NCBI RefSeq assembly: GCF_030253575.1
Contig: NC_080558.1
Coordinates: 1,436,001-1,500,000 of the forward strand
Direction of reading: 5' to 3'
DNA length: 64,000 nucleotides
DNA from: Rhododendron vialii
Taxonomy: Eukaryota > Streptophyta > Magnoliopsida > Ericales > Ericaceae
The stretch's first letter is position 1. Each line of letters begins with the position of its first letter. Of this stretch, positions 23,005-33,739 are shown piece by piece. The notes beneath the pieces were generated by a model. The model worked only from the letters and a program-made list of their open reading frames with translations. It was not told the DNA's origin and did not search any database. The position numbers and the translations under genes are program-made.

Positions 23005-23337
23005 AGAGGCATACGACAACGTGGTCAAGAGATGGGGTATTTGACACCTTCCCCTCCTGTAATTCAGCTTTCGGCCATGAAATTTGTAGTGAGTTTATTG
23101 GTTTGCTGTAATTTTTAAATTTATCTAATTAAAAAATACAATAAAATATTGAGTGTGATCCCACCAAAAGCTACAAAAATACGTTGAGTTCTAATCATAT
23201 GCAAAATATTTGTTAACAAAAAAATCGAGAAAATGTTGACGCTTTCGAAATTCATTTTGGGTGGGATTCACATGCCAACGAATTTTAGAGAGGTGCTATT
23301 GGTACAGATAGCGACTATATACCTCTTTTAAGCCCAT

Positions 23338-23606
23338 CTCAACTCCCAAAAAACTGATCGGAGCTATTCATTTTATTTAAAATATTTTGTTTATGGATCC
23401 TACAAAAAATAAGCTCAATCTGGCATTAATTACGGTGTGTACGAAACGTCTAACTTTGTCTTAGAATTTAAGCTTGAATTCTAAAGCAAAGTTGGAAGTT
23501 TAGTAAACATTCTTATTCGATAATGGATTGAGCGTATTTTTTGAAATGACCGTTAGCAAAATATTTTAAATAAAATGAACGACTCTGATCATTTATTTGG
23601 AACCCA
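23338..23606. mobile_element. Degenerate foldback element
   Basis: Imperfect arms of about 110 bp: the left contains GATCGGAGCTATTCATTTTA and the right its complement near 23560-23595; the centre is around AGAATTTAAGCTTGAATTCT. Block order and motifs match the Mutator-like foldback at 2956-3551, so it is an older relative. Confidence 0.55.
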
Positions 23607-23730
23607 AAACGGACCCAAAAGACGCATGGACGTAATGTATGTATATGAACATATGTACTCATAAAATTTCTGCGAATTTTATATTAAAGAATAACCCTCC
23701 TAATTTTGTCCGTATTTTTTCTCTCTCCGA

Positions 23731-23895
23731 GTTCATTAGCTGGTGCGTTGCATTGGTTTTTTCCATTAAAAAAAACCCCACCAAGAAAAGCTTCATTTGA
23801 TATTATTAATTATGTTCATTAGCTCGTGCGTTGCATTGATTTTTTCAATTAAAAAAAACCCCACCAAGAAAAGCTTCATTTGATATTATTAATTA
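23731..23895. repeat. Tandem duplication, 83-bp unit
   Basis: Two nearly identical 83-bp units starting GTTCATTAGCT, each containing ACCCCACCAAGAAAAGC. They are followed by two short TTATCAATATCCATAGGATA units at 23900-23940. Confidence 0.8.
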
Positions 23896-24310
23896 TTTAT
23901 TATCAATATCCATAGGATAATTATCAATATCCATAGGATAACTATCCATAAGATGAACCCAAAAAGTGCACCCTGCTTTCTTTCGAAACCCTAACTCCAA
24001 TGCTCCCGCCACGGGCCGAACAGTGGCAACCACGGCATAGCTCCTTCTCCCTCTGACGAAGTGTGATTCCAGCCTCCAACAGTCTGCCATTCTACTACCG
24101 CCGCAATCAACTGTTCAACTCGCCCCACCACCAGAACAAGCCAAGATCATCCTTCTTAAACTCTAACCCTAACCCCAACCCCAACCCTACTGCCCCGCCT
24201 GCAGCTCCTCCCTCCCTTTGCGTGTATCCCAGCCTCCACCACCTCTACTCCGGCCACCCCACCCCCAACCACCCACACTTCAATCTACACTCCCTTTCCC
24301 TTCCCTTCCC

Positions 24311-27300
24311 ATGGAGCCCGTTTTTGAGAAGAAGAAGAAGAGTAAACGTAAGAACCCTGACACCTCACCGTCCTTACCCCCCTTAGAGCATCTCCAATCC
24401 ATACATCCATACAAAATAGAGGATGGATGTAACACATTGAGGGGAGATTTTGTAATTTATTCCACTTTTTCTTCACTTTTTGTACTTTTTTGGGAGAATT
24501 TTTGAGGGACCCACCGTCCTTTTTAGAGTTTGGAGGAAATTTGTACTCTAAATTTACTTTTGGTCCTCCATTTTTAGAGGACCAAATTTACTTTTGGAGG
24601 ACCAAACTCTAAAAAGGACGGTGGGTCCCTCAAAGATTCTCCCAAAAAGTAGAAAAAGTGAAGAAAAAGTGGAATAAATTACAAAATCTCCCCTCAATGT
24701 GTTACATACATCCTCTATTTTGTATTTTGTATGGATTGGAGATCCTCTTGCTCCCCGTTGGCAGTGGCATCTCGTCCTCCTCCTTACCCGTCCCCTCCTC
24801 CTCCCTACCTGTCGGCACTGGCAACTCCTCCTCGTTACCCATTGCCACTGGCACCTCCTCCTCCTTCCACATAGAACTTCTTTGCTGGTATACCAGTGAC
24901 ATGATCGAGGAGTGTGCGATGCGGAGGAGGGATGGGTCTTGTTCCTTGGGGGCTAGCATCAATAAGGATGTAACCTTTCTTTTTTTTGATGACTACGATC
25001 GTCTTCTTGAGTTGTCGCAGTGTTTGAATGGTTTGGATCGCCCAAACATTCCCAAAGTACACGCTGTGCTTGATCAGGAGGAGTTGACACTCGTGGTGGA
25101 TCGGGTCCCCCGCGTTCCGGTGAAAAAATGGCTCGAGCACGAAACTAGAAGGTGGGCTATGTGGACCGTAGTTTCGGAAGGAGACGAATACCAGTATCTG
25201 GAACTTGAAGAAAAACATCACCAACTTTTTAGGTATATTATAGTATACAAATTGACACACTGATCTTTCCATGCACATATTTCTGTTGACATATTGTCAT
25301 ATGTTTACGTGTATATATGTAATTTTTTTTACTTGAATCCTGCTAATAATAATGATAAGAGTGCTGCTATATTTTTGTTTCTCACATGAATTTTTGTTGA
25401 GTTAAATCGCGGATTTAAGGGTGAGGCGTGGGCCGGATTGGTTCGCGAATGAAATCAATCACTACGGATTGAAGATTTTTGTCTTCCATGATTTTTTAAG
25501 CTTTTGATCAACTTTTTGATTCCCTCCCATTGATGTGATTGAGAAAAGCATTTTTTTGACCTTAATATATTAGAAGTTCAGAGAAGACGAAAATATTGAG
25601 AAATGAGATCAGCCTAGCGTAGCTATGCCAAAGAGGCTCATAAATTTGGATAAGTTTCAAATTTCTTGTATGTATTTTGTTCGAAAATTTTATGTGGGGG
25701 ATTATTTTTTGTTGACGTTTTTTGTACTTACAATAACAACTTTGGTTCGTCTTTTGTTGTTTTGATACTTTTGTGCTATCTATTATGTCTTGCTTTTGCA
25801 TGAACTTGTACTTGTATGTATTGTTTTCCAGGTGCATTGCTAGGACATTGGGCTATCTTCACACAAAAGGAATATGTCATGGAAATCTGCAGGAGGGTGT
25901 TTGGGTGACGGAGCCGACAGAGAACAATGTTCGAGTCTTGCTTACAAATTTTAATAGGAGTATTGGTAAGAATTCTAATTCAAACACGTGTTGAGGGCCA
26001 ATTTTTTTCAACATCATAGATTTTATAAGTACTATGTTAACACAACCTTCTATAGGGGATGATCCGTTCTTGTCAATTGTTTGGATGAATATAATACTGC
26101 AACTACATCCTCAATATCTGTTCATTGCTAAGAAAAGGAAGACGAAGTAGTGAAATCCAAGTGTTTTTTTTTTCCCTTGAATGTTTTGAATGATAATTTG
26201 TGATCAAAATGAGATTTGTTTAATGATTTAGAAAGGGTTTGATTCATGAGTATTCCGTCTAGTCCATTTATTAGACTTAGGTTGCCATCCTGAGTCTTGG
26301 CCCCGCCACGGGCATTTGATGATCCAAATAGGTCATTTTATAGATCTTGACGTGAATTCTTTCTATGAACTGAACTTGGTTTCGTCAATTTTGTCTTGAA
26401 AGTTGACTTCTACGTAATTAGATCAATTTAACTTTTTTCACCAATTTTTATACCTTAGCTTCAGCAAGTGATTTGCTTGGACAAAAACTGAACTTAGCAT
26501 TGATTTGTTTGAAGTGTTTTCAGTTCCGTTGTGCATTATGAGTCCATAGATATATTTGTGCTCGATTGTTTTCTTTTTGTTCTGATTTGTTAGCTACAAC
26601 CTTTCTTTTGTACTTCCTTTCAGAATTTCCGATTGGTTTCAAGCAAGATTTGGACGACTTGAAGGGCCTTGTGGAGTATGCTGTCCAGAAACACTCCAAA
26701 CAAATCAGATTCAACAAGAAGTTACCAAAGGAACCTCCTGCTCTCCAGGCATTTTATAACCTCTACACTGAAATGAAAAAACTCGAAGATGACCTCGAAG
26801 CAATGAGGTATACATATTTAACTTTAAACCAGTATTTAAATGATGTGTTAACTTTGCGACTCTCCCCCCACTATTAGCAATTGCTGATTAATCTCCTTCA
26901 ATAGATATATCGTTAGTTGGGAGTATATTCAAACAGTTAGAAAAATTGGAGCTAATTTAAAAGTTCAATTGGATTTTATTGCGAATATACCGCTTAAGGT
27001 CCTTAATTGGACAAAAATGCCCCGTCTCCCTCGTGCACGCTTCTCTCTTTCTCTCGCGCGCGTATTGAGATCTGCCTAGTGTATGGTACAGACTACAATT
27101 CATGGGTTTGCTAATGCTTTTGCAAATTTCACTAATTAGGCCCCATGTGTGGACCAGGCTACACTCTTCTAGGCTCAATATTGGTTGTATGGTGGGAGAA
27201 TGTGTGGGTGAGTTCCAAGGCACAAAGCTGGACACCACATGTAATTGCTCTGTCACAATTCTTGTGCTTCCCTCGACCTGCCTACATGTATCTCCCTTCA

Positions 27301-28826
27301 TGCAAAATTCTGTAAAACGGAGCTTTCTATATTGATATTAAACATTTTACTCCAATATTCCAAACATTCGTTTTTATAAACGGATATTTGGTTTGCACAC
27401 CTTGAAACAGTTAACATTTGCGAATTTCATAATATATGGTATATTGTGATGATTATGTTTCTCTCCATAGCAAAGCATGATAGTGTGTGGCCTATTTTGG
27501 TTAAATAATCCTCGAGCATTATTTTTTTTGTATTTATTCACAAAAAGTGCATTTGTTAAATTTGTGTCAATTTTTTTTGGGGATTATAGGTTTGTCTTGA
27601 CGGGAATAAAATTGAATTTGACTGATCACTTGTTGATTGGGCTCCATGGTTTGCTTTTGCATATATAAATTTATGTTAGTTTCACGAATATAGAATAAAT
27701 GAAACACATATATTGGTTTGGACATATAACCTTATTTGTCAGTCTTTTTGGGATAATAAAGAGTATAGATTTGGATAGATAACTAAATATATTGATTTTA
27801 TTACAAATATACAGAGTACAGAATTCGTAGAGATGTTGGTCTTTTTGAAAAAAGAGTACATAGTATAAATTTGGACATATAACCATATTTGCTACTGCGA
27901 TTACTCTAGAGCATAGATTTTGCAAGGACAACCTTATCTGTTAGTATTTTTTTGGATAATACAGAGTATAGATTTTGTTGTCTTAGGGGATAAAAAAATT
28001 CAATGTATGTGTAAAAACTACGCAGAAATCAAAGAATAAATATTTTCTCTGGCATTTTCATTCTCTTTCTCTTTCTAGAATTTAAAAAATAATAGATAAC
28101 CTTATCTGTTGGTGTTTTAGGATGATACATGGTACTCCTTCCGTCCCCATTTAATAGTCCATTGTTCTATTCTACGTGGATTAAAAACTAGTTATATCTT
28201 TAAATAGTACCTCGTTCTCCTAACAATGTCTTATTCTAATTTTTAGGGAATTTGCAATGTTTATCTACTGGGCTCCAATCTTCCACGACTGGAGAGATAG
28301 GCGAGATTTTGTCAAGTTAATTGAAAAGTTTTCACTCCAGAGTTTCAACAAGTTTGAGCAGCTGTTGATTTTTGATTCTAAGGCGGATTCAAACGCAAAA
28401 GTTCCTGGGAAAGTGTTCAGTTATGCCATTCCAGAACTAAGAGGCTGGATGACGAAAATAGAACAACCGGGAGTAAAATCTGAACTTGTGAGATTGTACA
28501 ATGATGGGAGTCGTGGTCGGGCATACCAGGATTCTGGGGGAATCTACTGGTTGCACCGATGTGGGCTTTATTACTATCGAAGTGAAGGGTCTAGGGATTC
28601 TGAACAAGCAGCAATGGAGGACCTACTTTCAGCGTTCCCTAATGCAATACCGATGATAATGAAGGCTCTCATTCGTATATTTGGTGGTGGAAAAGTCAAG
28701 AATTTCAGGTTAGTATTGATAACACATACGTGCATATTACCCTGTATATATTAGAACTCTTTTAATTATCAATAGTAATTTTTTTATAGGAAAAATCTGG
28801 AGTTCTATTTAGAAAAAGGCTTGTAA
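24311..28826 (+). CDS. IRE1/RNase L-like pseudokinase gene with MITE in exon 1
   Basis: Five exons are proposed: 24311-25232, 25832-25965, 26624-26807, 28247-28708 and 28790-28826. All have GT..AG sites and the frame is kept at every junction. The N terminus is basic (MEPVFEKKKK), followed by SSSLPVG-type repeats. Next come a degenerate kinase N-lobe (RPNIPKV, VPVKKWL), then CIARTLGYLHTKGICHG in the place of a catalytic loop with HGN instead of HRD, and LTNFN in the place of DFG, so it is predicted catalytically dead as a kinase. Exon 4 (YWAPIFHDWRDRRDFV) sits where the KEN nuclease begins in IRE1 and RNase L; this is a weak likeness. There is no signal peptide or membrane segment. A MITE (24386-24747) inside exon 1 brings a stop, and an ATG at 24658 inside it is in frame with the rest (463 codons). 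Exon 5 is MED14-derived; without that splice, translation stops at 28754. It may be expressed or a recent pseudogene. Confidence 0.55.
24386..24747. mobile_element. Hairpin MITE inside the coding exon
   Basis: Near-perfect inverted arms starting GAGCATCTCCAATCCATAC on the left and GAGGATCTCCAATCCATAC on the right (reverse complement), meeting near 24570 around a ACTTTTGGTCCTCC block. No clear target duplication. Comparison with the uninterrupted exon at 57626-57067 shows that it splits the SLP-repeat coding region. Because it is a hairpin, the same peptide start (MKKKWNKLQN) is encoded on both strands. Confidence 0.8.
27690..28135. repeat. Intronic degenerate tandem repeat
   Basis: Lies in intron 3 of the kinase-like gene. 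Units contain GGACATATAACC(T/A)TAT and GATAATACAGAGTATAGATTT and recur four or five times in diverged form. A partial Stowaway-like end (TACTCCTTCCGTCCCC) follows at about 28133. Confidence 0.5.
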
Positions 28827-28993
28827 AAATCACTTGGAGGCATTCGCTCAAGCAGCAGATTATAGTCCTCGCAACCTCATCTGGATGGGGAATTGAAGGT
28901 TTTAGTTACTCTTGGATATCGAGGGCATCTGACGATGTGGACGATAGTGCATTTGCAGGTGGTAATACCTTCGGTATTCCTTATTATTGTCGT

Positions 28994-29195
28994 TTTCTTT
29001 ATCTCTTTCTGTTCTTGTTTGAAATGCTAGAGTTACTGTTGGATAAATGCACTGCTAAGTGGGTATAAGGTACGGTTGACCTTTGTGATCCGGTTCAAAG
29101 TAGCCAGAAGTCAGCTATGGCCTATAGGTTAAGACAGTTGTAGTCCACACTGAATAGTAATGAATTACCTTCTTTTTATGAGTTTTCAAGGCATC
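28994..29195 (+). repeat. About 200-bp direct repeat, first copy
   Basis: Nearly identical to 32715-32925, sharing TAAATGCACTGCTAAGTGG, TCAAAGTAGCCAGAAGTCAG and GACAGTTGTAGTCCACACTG. Both copies lie in intron-like sequence of the MED14 pseudogene. No terminal repeats or coding capacity are seen. Confidence 0.8.
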
Positions 29196-29529
29196 AAGGC
29201 TCTTGTTACAGAAAAGGAAGTGCTTCCGCGAATCTTAAATTTGTAAAGAAGAAAATTTTGCGATTAGATTCCACTGTGTTTAATGTGGCTTTTTTTGGAA
29301 ATAAAGAAATCATCGGCACTTCGGTGGCGTTTAAACTCCTTTTGTATAGGCTGAAGAGCGTTTTGTTAGCAAGTTGTTTAGTTGGGAGACGGGGGGAATG
29401 CAACCAGTCTCTCGATTTATTTCTTGAGATGATTAATGCTTTTGATTCGCATATTGTTTAGGGCCTTGGTGGCCTTTTTTGTATACTGGTGGCATTCCCA
29501 TTGTGCCTAGGTTATAATATACTACGAAG

Positions 29530-29725
29530 CTGCAAATGACCCCCTCTCAATATCAAACACTTCATCAACAACAGAAGAGAAACTCGATGCAAGCCTGCCA
29601 AAACTGTGCATACAACGTTCTAGGCTGAGCTCAGAGAGACTTCATCCATAAGTCTGATTACCACCTGCAAATGCTCTATCGTCCACATCGTCAGATGCCC
29701 TCGATATCCATAAGTACATTTTAAG
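29530..29725 (-). pseudogene. Inverted MED14 fragment
   Basis: Reading minus, GYRGHLTMWTIEHLQ is joined directly to GGNQ and then to ASSFSSVVDEVFDIER. It fuses an early MED14 segment to a later one, skipping the middle of the gene. The first 55 bp repeat 28906-28966 in inverted orientation. The distal part matches 55380-55520. A rearranged fragment. Confidence 0.75.
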
Positions 29726-30000
29726 AGAACATAACATATAGTTGATCAAAAATACAAAGCTACATATCATGCACGCAAACATCCAAAGTTTTTGGGCAGA
29801 GTTCATGCAAATATGAAGCATCATATTCCTACAGTTTTTCTTGTCCATCCATAAAAAAAGGCCTTTGTAACATCTGCCACCACATTCACCGTACCAACAA
29901 GAAATTGAGTGGAGAAAGCAAAAATAAAGTCGTTTGATTAACCGGTACATTATAAATCTCAAAAGCATTTTACCTTCACCGTCTCCAATAACCACCTTTT

Positions 30001-30300
30001 TTAATTGGTTTCGTAACAAGCCTTGGTAATGTCCCAAACATTAACTAGAGGAAAATAAGACCTGAGCAATGAACACACAGGACGGGTGTATCCGAGAAGT
30101 GTAGCAAAAATTGTTTTTTGATATAAGTCAGGCCTCTCATCATCATTAAACACATCTGTTTCTGGTTCTGTTCTGATGAATTGTGGAGGTATAAACGCCT
30201 CTTCTAATTGAGAGGGAGGAGCACAGATAGCATCACACATCAGTAATGTTCCTAAAGTTTCTGGTGGATTGCCAATTATACTCGGCCTATTTGTTTGTCA
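30001..30300 (-). other. Unidentified conserved-looking exon
   Basis: Minus-strand open frame reading IIGNPPETLGTLLMCDA, then EEAFIPPQF, ERPDLYQ and LLRSYFPLVN. It has the composition of a real protein exon with no stop over about 95 codons. I do not recognise it, and it does not match the MED14 regions I know. It lies between MED14 pieces and upstream, on minus, of the inverted MED14 fragment, so it may be a further captured exon. Confidence 0.4.
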
Positions 30301-30589
30301 TACAATTTGAAGGGCATCATGCAGACAGTTCCTGTCAGTTCACTATCTTATGGTCCGGGAAGGATTGAACATTGAAACTATCTGCTTCGAAGTCTGGCCA
30401 AGATTTAACTTCTCTCAGATTATTAAATTCTTCTGATTTTTGTGCCACAATGGATGAACATCAGCTGAATGCTTCTGGAAACACATCATCCCGATTATTA
30501 TCCCCACCAGGACTGACTGGCCCCCTTGTATCTGGGGCAATTGAAGAGCAAAACGATCCTTCAAACTCAAACAACTGGTACTGTGCAGG

Positions 30590-31650
30590 AGAGTGAGTGA
30601 GTGCCCGAGTTGTATTATGGCCAAAGCTTCCTGCCCAAAGATTATGGTGAAATGTCATTCTATTCTAGGCGGGTGAGTATCAAAAGGGAGACTCACCAAG
30701 CTGATGCCATAGGACTGAAGACTCGAGTGTGTGATTTCATAGCCGTTCCTGAGCAATTCTATTTGAGGAGGCTGGAATCCTCGGTGGGTTGGTTTGGCAA
30801 GCGGAGAAGAAAGCCCTGTTGAACAAGTTGCTTGCCAGCGCTGCTAAACAACCCCTCGAACAGAACCATCTTTCTCTCTATCTCTCGTCTTGGAAATAGC
30901 TACCAGAATCTGATGCACCAGTGGGTTCTGTCTCTTTACTCTTCTCAAGTAAGATAAGGAAGGGGCCCTGCCTCCTCAATATGCTAACTGGACCTTACTT
31001 ATGATGCAAGAAATAATGGACTTACATCTTGGTCCCCTTTTCCTGTAAGAACACTAATCTTTCTGATCGTAGACCACCCTTCATTGTCAGAATGTCAGGC
31101 TTTGATACTACAGTGAGCGGCTCCCTTTAGGGTGCGGAAGACATTCCTGTCCACAAGCGGGAATACAAAAAGTTTGAACCAATGTTGTTGTGAGTTCCAG
31201 ATCAAGATAAAAGGGGTTGTGTCCCCTGTCCTAGAAATGTATGTCTGTCCTAGAAATGTATGTTCAATGGAAGTGTATAGCCAAGGCGATCTGTTAGGAG
31301 TTAAGTTGAATTGACAATAATGGTGAAATTTAGATTGGAGGAACTAAACGGACTAATCCAAGTCCTCTGACGTATAGGGCTCAGGAATGACGCAAAATCC
31401 CTTGTCGATCGTGTAGCGGGTCGCGAAAGGACAGTGAAGGCTTTTGAAGGCTGGTTGTAAAAAAGAAAGAAGTGCTTTCTTCTCTTCAACCTGGTCATCC
31501 AAACTTGAATCCGGGTCCCTCCGCCTCGGTAAAATGACCTCTCTCCCCTTGCGGGCCTACGCTTTCTTTCTCAAGCAGCTAATGAAAAGGGCGGGTTGGG
31601 CTTTGTTAGTCTAACCTGCACGTAAGAAAAGGGAAAATCTTCATGGGGTG
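30590..31650. other. Mitochondrial-like insertion in the MED14 pseudogene
   Basis: The homologous minus-strand MED14 copy is contiguous at this point (near 54920-54945), so about 1 kb was inserted here. The inserted sequence is less AT-rich than its surroundings and has the mixed purine-tract style of plant mitochondrial intergenic DNA (for example GAAAGAAGTGCTTTCTTC at 31466, and the CCTCTCTCCCCTTGCGGGCC region at 31535). No mitochondrial gene is recognised, so a nuclear-mitochondrial transfer is a suggestion only. Confidence 0.35.
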
Positions 31651-32585
31651 GTGGATGGATGATTCAAAGTTCCTGGATCTAGCTCTTGGGCTACATCTAC
31701 CATAAATAAGATACTGGCTTGGAGTTTATCTGCATTAGCCACAAGTCATGAACTTTCATGAAATGATATTTTTGTCACTTATCTGTATCTTGATAAAAAC
31801 CTTGATTTCAGCCCAAGGACCAGATTTGGCAGGTAGTCCTAGCTCAAGTCTTGATGCTGTTTTTGAGACGGTAAAATGTCAGGAAAGCATGCGGTGTCTG
31901 CAATATTGAATTTAATTCCATCAATTCTGGAGGAGGAAAATTATGGAATCAAGATTCAGGCATCAGAATTCACCACTGGCAATCAAGCATGCTTGCTAAC
32001 TAGCGAGATGGTTGTACTATGTTGAAGAAGTGGGTCTAATAAATGCATCCTCAAACTTATGGTTCCGACTCCCATTTGCAAGAGGCGATACATGGCAACA
32101 CATTTGTCCTACTCAGGTCGATCTAGAAGATGGTACTGGGATGTTAAAAAAGCGACCAACAGTTAAGGGAATTGTGGGGACCTTCAAAAGGGAAGCAATA
32201 CTGCTCCATATGGTTCTGTAGTTCGTATTGCCAATAAAGAAGTTAGTCGCAGGTTTCCATAATGCTAGAACGCTTTCCCTAGGAATGTGGAAACTGCTTG
32301 GAGTAAGACCAGATAAGAAATTGGAAGGCGGCGGAGTGAACCCTGATGGTAAAGCTAAAGCCCCACCTTATGTAAGGGTGCACTCGAGGAAGCTGACAGA
32401 TTTCCAGAACATGTGAGGTGGGCTTTCTGCAGTGAGGCAGTTGGACTTATGCGTTGGTGCTTTAGTTTCGGTTCAAGGGTCCTTGCTCGCTTTGTTGTTG
32501 AGTGCGAGTCTGATAATGAGGCCTGAACGCACAATGCATGTTTCGCTTGACCTGCTTTGGTCTCATACAAAGGTTGTCTTCTCTT

Positions 32586-32612
32586 TGTGTGTGTGTGTGT
32601 GTGTGTGTGTGT
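32586..32612. repeat. (GT)n microsatellite
   Basis: About 12 GT units in intron-like sequence just after the last MED14 exon fragment. A shorter (GT)n tract lies at about 34056-34070. Confidence 0.9.
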
Positions 32613-32714
32613 TCCATTTGTACCTTATTTTTTGTTTGACTTTCTGTTCTTGTTCCTTGTGAAAGTTTACTCTCAAGGTAAGTGACGTGTAGTACCTTTA
32701 GTGTTCCTTCTCAT

Positions 32715-32925
32715 TTTTGATTTCTTCATCTCATTCTGTTCTTGTTTGAAATGCTACAGTGATTACTGGATAAATGCACTGCTAAGTGGTTATAAGGTAC
32801 AGTTGACCTTGTGATTTGGTTCAAAGTAGCCAGAAGTCAGCTATAGCCTATAGGTTAAGACAGTTGTAGTCCACACTGTATAGTTATGAATTACCTTTTT
32901 TAAGAGTTTTCAAGGCATCAGGGGT
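32715..32925 (+). repeat. About 200-bp direct repeat, second copy
   Basis: Second copy of the block at 28994-29195, with a few substitutions and small gaps, in the same orientation. The following 32926-33735 shows no gene I recognise apart from a short TTTCATA tandem at about 33630. Confidence 0.8.
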
Positions 32926-33739
32926 AAATTTGGGAGTTCCTCTTGGATTATGGTTTTGACAAATATATACTTTGTAGGACTGAAACTCTCCGTATTCTCT
33001 TACTGATGACTTAGAGAAGTATAGTGACTGTTTAAACCTTCTCCTGGTTACCTGGCATCCCATATTTTTTCCTTGCCTTGATTTGAAGTGGGTGGCTTCT
33101 ATCTTAAACTTCTGATTTACTAATTGTTTTCGAGAGCAAGATGTTTATTTTCGAGTTGATATGTATTTGCTGTTCAAAAGTTCTCTGCCTTGTCATCATG
33201 AGATCCCAAGGATTTTTGATTTAAATGCTTTCAATGCTGGAGAGCACACCAAAGCTTAAGCCCAAGCTAATGCTGAAAAGTTTTGTATAGCATTCATCGT
33301 CATGCATTGAATTTTGTCATCATTTTTTGCTATTATCAGGAGACACTCTGTGACATATAATTGGCAGGATGTTGTATGGGACACCATTTATGCTAAAATA
33401 GACACATGGAAGTTGGGCGTTGGCCTTTTACAATTTAAGATTGCATCTCTCTTTTCCTCCCATTGCACCATTGAAAATGCTGATTAGGTTGTCATCATTG
33501 CATAGTTATAGGTACAGATGCTAAGTGTGACAAAACTGAAGAATAAATATGGTTTTTTTAAATTTTCCTGGAGCGTGTAATGCTACTTATAGTTGCATGT
33601 TTATCTGTGTTATGTGTTTGTGGCTGTTTCTTTCATATTTCATATTTCATATTTCATGTGCTGATTTGTTGTTTTTGTTGTTAGCATTTCTAATTGGAGA
33701 CTAGATGAAGGATTTTCCATGTAATGCTTTATTTTGATA

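Larger units (their letters stand above)
28790..32575 (+). pseudogene. MED14 (STRUWWELPETER-type Mediator tail subunit) pseudogene, plus copy
   Basis: MED14 is the scaffold subunit of the Mediator complex in RNA polymerase II transcription. The fragments match plant MED14 in order. An early exon gives ELKVLVTLGYRGHLTMW (to 28966). KLSASKSGQDLTSLR lies at about 30380. AQGPDLAGSPSSSLDAV is at 31812 and ILNLIPS at 31905. YVEEVGL with WFRLPFARGDTWQHIC is at 32018-32105. WKLLGVRPDKKLE is at 32288, EAVGLMRWCFSFGSRVLARF at about 32435, and TMHVSLDLLWSHTK ends at 32575. Frameshifts, stops and missing exons make it non-functional. An inverted MED14 piece (29530-29725) and a foreign block (30590-31650) interrupt it. 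It starts immediately after, or within, the 3' end of the kinase-like gene. Confidence 0.85.

Noticed and set aside
24285..24476. Peptide starting MKKKWNKLQN on the minus strand, identical to the one at 24658 plus
   Set aside because: An artefact of the MITE hairpin. Only the plus-strand version continues into real coding sequence.
28257..28754. Exon 4 as a stand-alone gene of 165 codons
   Set aside because: Clean acceptor and donor sites and phase agreement with exons 1-3 show that it is an internal exon of the kinase-like gene.
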